DNA from: Eudromia elegans
Lineage: Eukaryota > Chordata > Aves > Tinamiformes > Tinamidae
Assembly (NCBI GenBank): GCA_003342815.1
Contig: PTEX01000480.1
Coordinates: forward strand, 1 to 64,000
Reading direction: 5' to 3'
Length of the DNA: 64,000 nucleotides
Positions 39,501 to 50,804 of the stretch are shown here, in pieces. Under the pieces are notes generated by a model. That model searched no databases, was not told the DNA's origin, and saw only the letters and a program-made list of their open reading frames with translations. Position numbers and translations under genes: made by a program. Within the stretch, counting starts at the first letter, position 1; each line of letters begins with the position of its first letter.

Positions 39501-41604
39501 ATGAGGCTGTCCTTCTGCTTTGTATGTCGATTTAAAGCAGCTTTCACTTCAATGAGAGCACCAAGCTGGCAGAAGGATAGAGAAAATGCAGAAGTTGCTT
39601 TGGATTCCAGCTTCTGACAATCTCTTTGGAGCTGGATTCTCCTTGCTCCCTGCAATTTTGGTCTGATATTACACAGGATCTGCTGATTCTCTCTCTCATC
39701 TGCTTCAAACAGAGGAATAGGCAAAGCATTTAAATCAGAAACAACCACCAAACCCACCTCAAAACCATTGAACAAACAATCCTTTTGTGGAGTGAAATCA
39801 ATTCCTGTTAGTATTCTGCACAATGCAACTGAAGCAACTCCACTTAGTTCTACTTTAAATGTCACAATATGTCACACTTTGCAGAAACTGATTTCCAGTT
39901 TCAGCTTATTGATCTCCTATTAAGTCAATGTTTTTAAGCAAGTTCTCCTATCCAACTCATACAGAAGATATCAGATATACAATCCAGTGCAGGTGGGATA
40001 GGTGGAGAGAAGGCGGAACCTAACCCCATTGTAGATTTGGATATGGAGTCTGTGTAATGCCGAATATGCACATCCATAGCATCGACTATTCCCAGGCTAA
40101 AAGAGACGTTCACAAATGAGGTCATTTCTGTAGGAGTACTCAGAGAACCTATCAGGAGCTCAGAAGTGAATGAGGGAATGCTGAGCAGTGAAAAGTGTGC
40201 ATGCAGGTCCCACAGGAGGTGGACAGTGGCCTCTTGGGCAGTGTTTTGGACATTGGCCATTGCATGAGAACTGCTTTGAATGCCTTTGAAAAACAGCTTG
40301 CTCAGAACTTTTCCTTGCACTGAGCAGCTCTTATATCAGTGCTATTTCACAAAGAGATCAGCTCACATTGAAGCATTAACACCACTTTTTGCAATGCCAA
40401 GATCTCCTGTGCAGAATGTGCACCGAGCAGGTAAGCTCATAGGAGCTAGGGAAAAAGTCAGGAGTGCTACAGCTGATGCTCTCTGGAGACAGAAAGGCAA
40501 CTCTTTTCCTTACTGAGGAGCACATTCTGACAAGCTAGGTGTTGAAGTCTTTCCTCAGAAGAAAAGAAGCTGAGGGCTGCTCCAATACATGCAGTTTAAT
40601 GTTTGCACAGTGTGCCAGCATAAAGCATTTACAAACTGGAGTTCTGGGATAAATTAATCACCAGCATGACTCTGATCTCACACTCAATGTTAGTTATATA
40701 TACTCAATACTTGTTAATAGCAGCCCAAAGGTGGTCCTCTGACAAAACAGGCTACAACCACCCCAAAGCCTTTGACTGGAAGCTTTCTGTTCTTGTTTTT
40801 GTTTGGTTTTTGTTTTGTTTTAAAGGAATGTAGCAAGAAATATTGATAGCTTCTGACTGCTGAGGCAACCTGGGACACAGAGAATGTGGAAAACAGTGCA
40901 AAAGCTGCATCAGGTGCTCCAGCTGTTTCCAAGATGTCTGAATTTTAGGCATCGTGCTTTTATGTCCTTCCTTCAAATGCCCCTGATGTTATGATGGGTT
41001 ATATTTATCAAGCTCCTTTGGCAATCTCCTCTGGACTCCAATTATCAATTCATCTCCTTTCGCCTGGTTTGAGTCACTTTCCTTTTCTTTGAGAGCAGTC
41101 TGCCAGAAGAAGGTGTCTCTGTTTTCTGTGGAAATTTGTCACTTTTGCTTTGCATATATGCCTGCCTGAAAGCAGGCTTTAAAAGTTTGGTATTGTTCCC
41201 TTGCTAGATTTTTAATCTGTGTGAGGCTTCTGAGTGGCAAAGCCATCATCTGGAGGATGCCAAGCATGTCATGCCCCTGCCTCTGCTAAAGACCACATCT
41301 GGTCCCATTAGGGCAGGGAGATGAGGGTCGAGGGGAGCTGATGTGCAGCTCCCAGGATCAGCATAGGTCCAGCATTACCCCAAGGAAAACAAAGCAGGGA
41401 ATGGTGGGCTTCCCATGCAAATCTTCTCTGAGTAAGGTGAAGTCCAAATGGACATCTGAGATCATATGCAGCCCGTGAAAATTCAGTTATGTAGCTGGAA
41501 TTCATATTGCTGTCCATGCAAAGCATGGCATTTCACCTACCAAGTCCTTTCAGATCCATGCTGATTTTGCATGGTACCAGTTTTGGGATCTCTGCTTCTG
41601 TGGG
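36546..41604. other. Non-coding unique DNA, no gene seen
   Basis: AT-rich DNA with no supportable exon. Two small regions deserve a look: homeodomain/octamer-like sites at about 36890-37000 and a TATA plus triple AATAAA cluster at 39409-39489. Otherwise I see only short homopolymers. Confidence 0.5.
39409..39489 (+). other. TATA-like box followed by three AATAAA signals
   Basis: TATAA at 39409-39413 is followed within 80 bases by AATAAA at 39463, 39475 and 39484. Such spacing is typical of the U3/R part of an LTR, but no paired TG...CA ends, target duplication or internal retroviral sequence could be defined. It may be a decayed solo LTR or coincidence in AT-rich DNA. Confidence 0.25.
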
Positions 41605-41852
41605 TTTGGCAGATGCCCAGAGAAGGAGACTCCACAGCCTCTCTGGGCAGCCTGTTCCAGTGCTCCGTCACCCTCACAGCAAAGAAGTTCTTTCTCACAT
41701 GGAGATGGAACTTCCTGTGTTTCAATTTATACCCATTACCCCTTGTGCTGTCACTGGTCACCACCAAGAAGAGTTTGGCCCCCTCCTCCCTACAGTCATT
41801 CCTCAGGTACATGTTGTTTAGTTCCCCTCTCAGCCTTCTCTTCTCTTTCTTC
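41605..41852 (-). mobile_element. CR1 LINE fragment, ORF2 C-terminus
   Basis: Minus-strand translation shows KKEKRRLRGELNNMY, GNGYKLKHRKFHL and VRKNFFAVRVTEHWNRLPRE, then VESPSLGICQTH. This is the last part of CR1 ORF2. Homology stops near 41605 before the CR1 3' untranslated region, so this copy too has lost its 3' end. Confidence 0.93.
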
Positions 41853-44800
41853 ATATGATAGGTGCTCTTTGTTGCTCATCTTTGTTGCTCTGTTGCTGTG
41901 TTGCATTGTTTGTTAATGGCTTTTAGAATTTAATTCTGGACTGTCCAGAATGAGTGACCCCCACAGCCCACCCAAGGTTTGGGAGCATGAGTGCTTTGGC
42001 TGCTTCTCCTTGCCAGGCTGAACCACCCAGGAATAGATATCCCTTTCAGGTCCAGAGTGGAATGAAGAAAACATAATACCTGTGAATATTCCTCTCAATG
42101 AAACTGACTCCTTGTTGCTCCCTGTCCACCCTACAACAGCGGGGAGGCCACTTTGGCCACAGCCTCTGTGCTGGGAGCAATCATGGCCAAGGAAGAGCTC
42201 CTGGGTTGACCTTTTGGGGCATGGGGTACAAAATACACATAGGAAAAAGCACCATGTCTTTAAATGATGATGTGAAATTGTTCTTATAATAAACATTCTA
42301 AACATTTCCTGGACGGGTTCAATTTTTATTTTTATCCATCTATCAAACTTTAATCATCTACCAATCTGATTTTATTTTATTTTGGTTTTTTTTCCCCAGA
42401 ACTTAAACCACCACGGGGCATCATTTCTAGAACAGTCCATATTATTCCTAATTCCTTCTCTTCCTCCTGCTGCAGGCTGTGCAAGAAGCAGTGCCTGGAC
42501 GAAAGGTCACCATGCACTGCTAAACCAGCTTGAATTTGCATGAGGAGTAAACGAAAGCAACTGGAGTCTCCTCTGTGCATGAAAAAGAAGCAGCCCTGGC
42601 ACCTGGGAGGTTTGGCTGGACACACCGCAGGATGAATCATTAGCACTTGGCTAAAGCAATGCTAATGTGGGCCTGAAAAGTATGCAGCCCAATTGCTGTA
42701 GCTGTGCCGTGGGTCTAATGGGGACCTTGGGAGTGGGAATGATGAGTGGCTTCATTACAAGCTAATGAACAGCCTGACTTCCAGTTGGTAAGAGACTCCT
42801 GGAGTGGTGCAGGAGGAGCCCACAGTTCCGGAAAAGTCCAAACAGAGCTGTAAAATGCATACTGAAAGGAATGAACTGAAAGGAAACTTGTGTTTAGTGC
42901 AGGGGTAAAACAATTTAAATGTGATTGCAGCAGAAGAACCAAGAGGTTTTCCAAAGGGGCTGTATTTGCATGGTGAAGAGTGTAAGGAATTGATTAAAGG
43001 TATGCCCGGTAGAGCCATCCTAGACTTTGAGTGTCTGGGCGGCTGGAGGCTGAGAGGCAGCTGAGAACAGGAGGCAGTTGCTGGGAAACATCAAAAACTG
43101 CTGAAAAGTAGATTGGAGAAAGGCTAGGGATGGCAAGAAGTACCTGCTGCACGTGGACCTGAATCCATCATTTACGTGCTTGCAACCACTGCAGTGCACC
43201 ATCTCCATTCCCCTTTACTGGAGGCCCACAGGTGCTTTGACAGCTTTCTGTTGCTCTAAACTGTGGTTTAGCTGAAAGAGCTGAAGAACCTGTGGCTCTC
43301 AACATTCTAATCCTCCTGATATAATGTGTGCAAAATTGATACTACTATATTGTAGGATATATATTTTTTTCTCCTATGTATTTTATTTTTAGAATTCTTG
43401 AGATATGCACATTTGTGATTTGGTAAAGTTCACATCTCAGCTTTACTTTGGGAAAGTCCACATCACCAGCCACTGGCTGTATGTCCTAAATTCCTCTCTC
43501 TACTCATGCATTATGACTCTCATTTTAATGAATGTTCACATGCCTGTACATACGCACTTGCATCTGTTTTGCTGCCTCCTTATCCTCCTGCCAGCACAGC
43601 CACCACAGGTGTTTGCTTATCATCTATTTTCATTGTGCCTGTGTTATGGGAGGTTGCATGGCTGATTAACCATGATTCAGGAGAGCTTTCTTTGTCAGGA
43701 AGCTATTTCAACATGTGCTGAAGCATGCTTGGGAATCATGTCCTGGGGTAGGTCAGAATTTGACCCCCACAGGATGTAAGCAATTTAAGATTCCACAGGG
43801 TGAGAAAAACAGCTGAAATAAATTATAGTTATTCAAGAGATGATTGATTACTCCCAAGTAATGAAAGCCCAGGTGAGGTACCTGCCCCAAAGTGCTGACA
43901 ATTGTTCTTAATTAGCTTTTCATTTCTTCCTTCTAATTCCCTTCACTGCTTTTGTATGGTGTAGATACAAGAGTAGCAATGTAGTGATCTTGCTGTGAAG
44001 AAGTCTTCCTTTCCAAGTGGTTTCTTAGGAGCTTCTGATGGTGAGGAACTCAAGAAAATGACTTGGTTCCAAGTGGCTAGGTGATGGTCTCAGAGGGATA
44101 TAGAATAGGGGCAAATATTTTGCAGTATATCATCAGTTGCTTCTAAAGTGCTAATTTGAATCCTTTGCCAGTCATATGCTGCAAGTAGCTAACAGATCCT
44201 GACTGTTGTACCTTTGGTAAAGGAAGTTCCTGTCTCTTAGAAGAAAAACTGTCTGTGACTGACATATTTTATTTCAGCTGCTAGGGTAATAATTTATTTT
44301 TGTGCAAAAACTGAGATGTAATTATTCCTAATGTTGTCATGTTGACTTGCTGCTTGTACTGCTAGCCAAAAAAGTAGCTTCAGTAAATATAGGAAGCTAA
44401 AACCAATTAATGACAAAAAGGATGATTTCAAGAACTGCACGCTTGGATGAAGAAGGCGAAGAGATGTGTGTGAACACTTATTCCAATCAAAACAACAAAT
44501 TTTCCAGCATGTTATTTCTGTTCCTTTCTATTCATTCTTCATTGGCATTCACAGAGGTACACACTGTTTGTAAGAACTTTTGTGAGAAAAGGAGTATATG
44601 AATATTCATGGGAATAGCAAGAAGTGACATGTAATTGGATGTGCAAGATCTCTTTGAGAAGCACTTGAATGCATATCACATGATCTTGGTAGATTTTTGC
44701 ACAGTTTAACAGTATTTCAGGCAAAAAATCTAGGTGCATATGTAGTACTGGGTGACAGATCAAATCCCTCAAGCAATAAGGAGCTAATAGTCAAAGAAAA

Positions 44801-46029
44801 TAAACTCTGGGGGAAACCTTGGCTTAAATCCCTTTTGCATAGGGTATTTAAGTAATTATGAAATAAAGAGTAAATGGGCATATATGTCATGAGGCTGTTA
44901 AGTTACAGTGGCTCTCCTGCTCCTCTTAACCAGAAAATGAATAAACAGTAAAGTAGGGCAAAACCATGAGTCTTTTTCTAATTTATTTTTCAAGTTCCAG
45001 GATCATTTTCCCATTTTGCCTCAGTATATATGGAAGACTGTCTCCCAGACAGTCAATAGCATGGTCATCCTGATACTCTTTGACCTGCTGTTAATGCTCA
45101 TACACAGAGTCTGTATGCTGTTAACCCCTTTTCCCTAAGCCTTGGTGTTACATATGGTTGCTTCTGAGCTTCTATCTAAATCTGAATTAGTGGTGAATTC
45201 GTAACATCTCTGCCCATCAGCTCAGGCCAATCTCTGTTTTCGGACTGGTGCATGTTCCCATTGATGCAGTACATTGTTCAAAATCAATCTCCTAAACAAC
45301 TTCTTTCAAACACTGCCTGACCTCTTGTTTCATACTGAATGGCAAATAGTCTGTCTGAAATGAATTTTTCATTTTGAAAGGATGCTAATAGCTTATCTGC
45401 TTTACTGTTTCTGCTCCGTGATTGAACAGTCCAACCTTCTTGTTTTGTTTGAATCTACAAGCTCCAAATTTGCTTTCTGTGGATGCGCTGTAACATCTCG
45501 TTAAAGTTATTTTTAAAGTTGTGCTAAACAAAAAGCCTACCAAAGGGCCAAAATTAATTTAATGGAGTGTAACTTTGTAGGAGCATTTAGAAGTATTTGC
45601 TTGAGTGTAATGTCTTTGGTTCATAGGTCCTTTTCTGTACGGGAAATAGAAGCAGGAACAGGAATGTACAAATTAAAGGTGGATAGAGTGCTGCCACCTT
45701 TTGGCTAAAAGTTAGGGAGAGCTGTTGCTAATATTGACTTGGGGAGAGAAACACCACCTCAACACTTAAGTAGCTGTGAAGAATGACTACCTAGAATATG
45801 ATCTGCTTTACAGAAGAGTTATTCCATATAGGTGCTCTTCTTTCCTCCTGTGTTCAGTCCTTCCTCTCATTTGTTCCTAGTTGCTTATTGTTTTCATTAA
45901 CAGTTTTTGTAACGTTGTTTTATCATATTTATATCTGATGAAGGCAACTGAAATTCCTTACAGCACCCCATAGCCTTGAAAAAGGATGCTCCAATCCCTC
46001 TCTTGGGAGGTGCAGTGTCTTAAATCAAA
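41853..46029. other. Non-coding unique DNA, no gene seen
   Basis: AT-rich, with stops frequent in all frames. No repeat family or exon recognised. Confidence 0.5.
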
Positions 46030-46258
46030 GACATCTAACAGTTGAGCAGGCTGAGGAGACGGTGCCAAGGCTTGTCCAGGCATCTGAATATTATCCTTTG
46101 CTACTCTTTCACATGGGCACTAATAATGCCATGGGGAAAATGAGCATCAAACAAGATGCCAGAGCACTAGAGAGGGCAGTCAAAGGCCTAGGAGCCCAGG
46201 TTGTGTTCTCCTCTATCTTGCCAATGAGGGAATTCTTCACTAAAGAATGTTTTGCTAG
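46030..46258 (+). mobile_element. CR1-type LINE ORF1 relic (esterase-like segment)
   Basis: Plus-strand translation gives LLLFHMGTNNAMGKMS, then ALERAVKGLGAQVVFSSILP. The GTN(D/N) block with the downstream GAQVVFSSILP resembles the SGNH-hydrolase/esterase domain known in ORF1 of CR1-like retrotransposons. Only about 65 codons remain, ending in a stop at 46262. Its position upstream of ORF2-derived pieces, in the same orientation, fits remnants of CR1 insertions but does not prove one element. The alternative is an unrelated SGNH-like coincidence, which I think unlikely given the FSSILP match. Confidence 0.6.
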
Positions 46259-46501
46259 TAATTAACAAGGAGCACTGTGTTGCTCCTCTTAATATAAAGG
46301 TGCTGTGAGTAGCCAGGTGCAGATAACCAGCAGATGACTAAGGTTTTTAATAACCATTTCAAAGGTTGATGATAACAATAATATTTCATGAAGGAAGAAA
46401 GCTAGTTGTTTCTTTACTTGGTGGGCTCCAGCTTATAACTGGTAGTTAAATTGTTAAATTGTATAATTTTATTTTACGGTATATTCAAGACCTACTTTTG
46501 C

Positions 46502-46548
46502 AACTTTTTTTTTAAAAAAAAACTTTTTTATATAAATTTTTTTTTTCC
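46502..46548. repeat. A/T-only inverted repeat
   Basis: A run of T is followed directly by a run of A (about 10+9 bases), then again TTTTTTATATAAATTTTTTTTT. It is self-complementary low-complexity DNA. Confidence 0.6.
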
Positions 46549-46739
46549 ATCCCTTGAAATTATGCTAGCGTTAGTCTTTACACACTGAACTGGATCAGGA
46601 CAGGAACTATGGTTTTATATTGGAATAGCTTCCAAATCCAGCTCACACACATGTATGTGTGCTGGCACAAAGGTAGGACAAGGACAAACAAGTAGAGGAG
46701 GCAGAGAATACATCTAGCTCTTTATTTAGCAGTGCTGAT

Positions 46740-46855
46740 CCTCAGGCTGGAGAGAAGGGCAGAGAGAAACCTCATGAAGTTCAATAGAGAGAAGTGCAGA
46801 GTTTTGTACCAAGGGAGGAACAACCTTCTAACCTCAGCTGCTCTGAAGATATCAA
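46740..46855 (+). mobile_element. Degraded CR1 LINE fragment
   Basis: Plus-strand reading gives RNLMKFNREKCRVLYQGRNN, matching the CR1 ORF2 block usually read as [18 protein letters not shown]. Similarity fades on both sides. Orientation matches the other CR1 pieces from 46 to 50.5 kb. Confidence 0.65.
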
Positions 46856-48787
46856 ACAAGGCCACGTACTGAGGGACCACACAGATGGTGGAGGAGACAA
46901 AACCAGGAGTCTCTCAAGAGAAATTCTCAATAGAGACTTTCAAGTCTCAGAAGTCTTAAAAGAACGATGATGTTTTGTTAATGTTCTCATAATGCAGTTA
47001 AAGCAAAGATGACCTGATTGAAGCAAAGGTGACCTGGTTTAAGCATAGGGTGTTAAGATTGCCTCATGAATCCACCCTGAACTTTACACTCAAGGATATT
47101 TATGAAAATATCCATTTATGTTTTAATTCGGTCAATAAGAATGCAGTCTAGGACCCTTTTTCTTTCAGCAAGACTCTTAGTCATGAATTATCTATGGAGG
47201 TAGGATTGGTCTCCTGCCTTGTCATTAAATGAAAACAGCCAGAGATACTTTTGTTCAGAGCCAGATCCTGATTAATGTAAGATATGACTGAATCTGCTGC
47301 TGGAACGAGCCTACAGGAAGAGGGTAAGAGCCAGGACACAGAATATGTGTTATTACCAGAGAGACCTTTGCTTTGGCAAGCAACATACATGTACAGTTCC
47401 TAACTGCATCATAGAATCCTTAAGGTTAGACACACAGAGTGCACACAGCCACGAGGGCACACTGCATCAGACTCTCTTGTTTACTGTGTTGTTGAAGCGG
47501 CACTTTTGTCTCAGTTCTTCTTTCTGTCTTTGTGTGTCCTGTGGCCAAATATCTTTTAAAATGTCTGTCACTGCTGTGCCTGCAGTTCCAGCAATCAGGA
47601 ATGCTATGTGCCTGAGATGTCCACAACTTCATTTTCCTCCTTTCTTCCTCTAATCTCCTTTTGCAATTTTGGTAAAAACAGTCACTGTTTGAATTTGATT
47701 TGTTATGCTTTGGGTTTTTGACTCAAACTGTAAGATTTTTCTTTGTGAGTTTGAAACATATTAATCTGCAAAATGCTTTAATAGTCATCTAAAATCTATG
47801 CAAAAGGCTTTGTTAAAGATTGGTCCTTGGAAACTTAGATTACAGAAAGTATTGGTTCTGTTCTTTTTCCTATATTCCTGATCAGCTCTGCTCCTTTTAA
47901 TGAGTAAAAAAGCCAAGCATTAATTAGGAGAAAAATACATGCTTTTCAAACTATAAAGGTAAATTCTCTGAGATTACACAAAGGCTTCAGGAGTCCATCT
48001 CCTGCTGAAGTGTTGTGGGATTCAGACGCATAATTGCAGGTTGCCTGTAGACATCTTCTCCCTTGCCATACATATTTTAAGGAATGTTTGTATCAGGGCA
48101 GGAGTAACTGGGCTAAGATAGCCTCTGGGACAGAGGTAGGTGATGATTATACAGATGTTTCAGAAAAAAAAAAAATCCAGAATCTTTAATGCTTTACTCT
48201 AACCATATGCTTCTGAAGCCTTACTCCTAAAGGTCTCGTATTTAGAGTAAGCATTTCTCTGCAGATATCCTCATAAAAAATGCAGAAAGCAGTTTTCACT
48301 TCAACTCTTACTGTGGCAGTCTTTCCTGTGTTTTCAAGTGCATGCATATAACACCTTACAAACAAGGAGTATTAGACAGTAAAGGACCAAATATTTCAGA
48401 GATGAAGAGATCCCAGGTTTGTTTGCAGGTGAGCTGCATCATGGTATGTGTGCTGCTGTCTGGAGTGAACAGCACAAGAATGGCTTGGCTTTTGCTTTCA
48501 TGCAGATGCTGACATGTCATGGAAATAAAAGGAAAAATTCACAGAGCACAATATAACTGGGTTCTAGGACTGCTTATCTAGCAAGCCCCCATGTAAATCT
48601 CTCCTCAGAATGCGGGTTTCTTCGGCAAGAGATTCATGGTAGAGTTGAGAATTTTGCTGGCTCTAATCTTTACTCAGGACACCTATTTGGAGGACTGTAA
48701 GAAAGCCAGCATCACTCTACTCATCAAAAAAAGTACAGATTACCACAAAATTAGTACAGATTAGGGATAGACCTGCTCCACAGCAGC
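46856..48787. other. Non-coding unique DNA, no gene seen
   Basis: AT-rich DNA with no supportable gene. A very short CR1-like word (TGTGCCCTCGTGGC read on the minus strand, near 47450) and a CATAGAATCCTTAAGGTTAGA stretch near 47411 may be traces of old CR1, but each is too short to call. Confidence 0.45.
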
Positions 48788-48789
48788 TC

Positions 48790-49668
48790 TGTGTGGAGCG
48801 ATTTGGGAGGTCTGTTAGACGAAAGGTTAAGCATGAGGAAGGCTTGTTAATTTATTCATTAATGACCTGGATGAAGGGATGGAGTTTGCTGATAACACCA
48901 AACTGGGGGGAGCAGCTGATAGCCCAGAGTGCTGAGCTGTCATCTAGAGGGACCTGGACAGACTGTACAACTGGGCGGTGAGAAACCCTATGAAATTCAA
49001 CAAGGACAAGTGCAAGGTCCTGCACTTAGGGAGGAATAACCCCAGACACCCGTACAGGCTGGACACCGACCTTCTGGAGAGCAGCTCTGCAGACAGGGAC
49101 CTGGGCATCATGGTGGATGACAAGCTGACCATGAGGCAGCAGTGTGCCCTCGTGGCCAAGAAGGCCAATGGGATCCTGGGGTGCATTAAGCAGAGCGTCT
49201 CCAGCAGGTCGAGGGAGGTGATTCTGCCTCTCTACTCAGCCCTGGTGAGGCCGCACCTCGAGTGCTGTGTGCAGTTCTGGGCTCCCCAGTGCAAGAAGGA
49301 TGTGGAGCTGCTGGAGAGAGTCCAGCACAGGGCTATGAGGCAGACCAGAGGCCTGGAACATCTCCTATGACATGTCTGCTATGGAACATTGCCTATGCGC
49401 AAAGGCTGAGAGAGCTGGGCCTGTTTAGCCTGAAGAAGAGGAAGCTGAGAAGGGACCTGATCAGTGTGTATAAGTACCTCAGAGGGAGCGGGAAGGATGG
49501 AGCCGGCCTCTTGTCAGTGGTGGCCAGCGGTAGGACTAGAGGAAGTGACCACAAATTGAGGCATCAAAAGTTGCACAGGAACTTAAGAAAGAATTTCTTA
49601 ACAGTGAGGGTGACAGAGCCCTGGAACAGGCTGCCCAGAGTCTCCTCTGGAGATCTTCCAAACCCGCT
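48790..49668 (+). mobile_element. CR1 LINE fragment, ORF2 3' half (left of LTR)
   Basis: Plus-strand reading begins just before the catalytic box (FINDLDEG..., then FADN at about 48880) and continues through [53 protein letters not shown] and VRVTEPWNRLPR, with one or two frame changes. CR1 reverse transcriptases carry FADD. Here the second aspartate is asparagine (GATAAC), so the enzyme would be inactive even without the frameshifts. The element is 5' truncated. It continues at 50044 after an inserted LTR-like element. Confidence 0.95.
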
Positions 49669-49696
49669 TGTGGGAGGCTGCGTGTAGGGGTAAAGG

Positions 49697-49762
49697 GAAA
49701 GGTCATCTAAAGTTCACCATGCAGCATGTAGGAGAGAGGAGAAAGGTCATCTAAAGTTCACC
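49697..49762 (+). repeat. Tandem direct repeat inside the LTR-like element
   Basis: A 22-base word (GAAAGGTCATCTAAAGTTCA plus CC) at 49697-49718 recurs exactly at 49741-49762, period 44. AGGTCA-TCTA-AGTTCA resembles two nuclear-receptor half-sites in direct orientation with 4-base spacing. That makes an enhancer role plausible but untested. Confidence 0.8.
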
Positions 49763-49937
49763 CCGCAGGCAGGAGGAGGTAACCGGGGTCCCGCCCTCTT
49801 GTACGGGGCGTGCGGATTGGGTAGATGGACTGAGGTCTGACCTTTACAATGATTGGCTAGCGCTACGTGACTTGCTGTATGATAGGTCGAGCTTAATGTC
49901 TGTTAACTCAGCCAAGGGGCTGCATGTGCACAGATGT

Positions 49938-49943
49938 TATAAA
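49938..49943 (+). promoter_or_regulatory. TATA box of the LTR-like element
   Basis: TATAAA followed by GGCAGC, about 105 bases from the element's right end. This is where a retroviral U3 promoter would be expected. A transcript start would lie near 49965-49975. Confidence 0.5.
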
Positions 49944-50043
49944 GGCAGCCTCGAGGGTACACTGAAGTATGTTCAGCTGACCAGGCTGGGTGCTTCTTTA
50001 TCTGATTGCTTGTGCAGCTGCTCGGCTGCACGGTTATGCCACA

Positions 50044-50138
50044 AGCTCTAGGTGGCCTTGGCTGTGCGTGGGGATTGGACTAGGTGATCTCTAGAGGTTG
50101 CTTCCAACCTTAAGGATTCCCTACTGCTAAGATTCTAA
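50044..50138 (+). mobile_element. CR1 LINE fragment, 3' end (right of LTR)
   Basis: The CR1 tail resumes as GCTCTAGGTGGCC, then GGGGATTGGACTAGGTGATC, TCTAGAGGTTGCTTCCAACC and a final GATTCTAAGG. It is the continuation of the CR1 copy at 48790-49668, showing the LTR landed in an already resident CR1. Confidence 0.85.
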
Positions 50139-50144
50139 GGCCAA

Positions 50145-50485
50145 CAGGGATCTTGTTAAGCAGGATAGATGCCTTATGGGAGGCTGTCAAGAGGAGGGGG
50201 CCTGACTCTTTCCAGTGTGAGGGCAGCACGAAGTGAAGGGGCAAAGGCCACAAGCTGTTGTACAGAAAGGTCTCTCTGAAACAGAGAAAGGATTTGGTGG
50301 CATCGAATGTGACAGAGCATGGGCACAGGTTGCGCAGAGAGGCTGTGGAGTCTCCTTCTCCAGAGACGTTTGCAACCTGCCAGCACACAATTCTATGCAA
50401 TGTGGGAGAGAGGTGGCACTAGATGATTTCCAGAGGTGCCTTCCAGACTCAACCCCTGTGCGTTTGTGTGATTTCTGTCATCACA
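50145..50485 (+). mobile_element. Second CR1 LINE fragment, 3' end
   Basis: Nucleotide-level match to the CR1 3' end on the plus strand: GGAGGGGGCCTGACTCTTTC, then GCACAGGTTGCGCAGAGAGG, TGTGGAGTCTCCTTCTCCAG, TAGATGATTTCCAGAGGTGC, ending in TTTCTGTCATCACAGAATTC. It is more diverged than its left neighbour, with reading frames broken. It starts directly after that element's tail and in the same orientation. Confidence 0.88.
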
Positions 50486-50804
50486 GAATTCTTCCAGTAC
50501 TTTCCAGAGGAAAGAGCAGCTAGTTCAGGACAGAGGCATGGGCTAGAGAGGCAGCAGCGTCCCAGAGGCTGGAGGAGCAGGAGCCAGGGTGTTGAAGGGA
50601 GGGACAGAAAAGGCCTTGGGCAGCCAAGGACATGAGTGTCACACAGTTCCAGCAGAGAGAATGAACCTTGTAACAGGAAGTCGCAGAGTCGCCATGGAGC
50701 AGGAGGTGACCTTGGTGACCTGGTCCCTGTTGCCAGGAGTGAGGAGAGACAGAGCAGCCGCCATGGTTGTCCCCAGCACAGGGCCCAGCAGCATGGTTGT
50801 CCCC
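50486..50804. other. GC-rich DNA left of the duplicated locus
   Basis: No gene called. 50741-50787 resembles 52180-52226 (see the partial third copy). CATGGTTGTCCCCAGCA occurs twice, at 50762 and 50792, as a 30-base-period duplication abutting the start of duplicated segment A. Confidence 0.5.

Larger units (their letters stand above)
49669..50043 (+). mobile_element. Solo-LTR-like element inserted in CR1
   Basis: A 375-bp segment interrupts the CR1 3' end. It begins TGTGGGAGGC and ends GGTTATGCCACA, so it has the TG...CA ends and short terminal inverted repeat (TGTGG/CCACA) of a retroviral LTR. A TATA box lies at 49938-49943, and two 22-base direct repeats near its left end resemble U3 enhancer repeats. 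No gag, pol or env sequence adjoins it, so it fits a solo LTR left by recombination. The flanks share only GCT, so a clean target-site duplication is not visible and some CR1 bases seem lost at the junction. I cannot name the family. Confidence 0.7.

Noticed and set aside
47411..47470. Possible tiny CR1 traces (CATAGAATCCTTAAGG and TGTGCCCTCGTGGC)
   Set aside because: Each match is under about 20 bases and the two are in inconsistent orientation. Too short to call.
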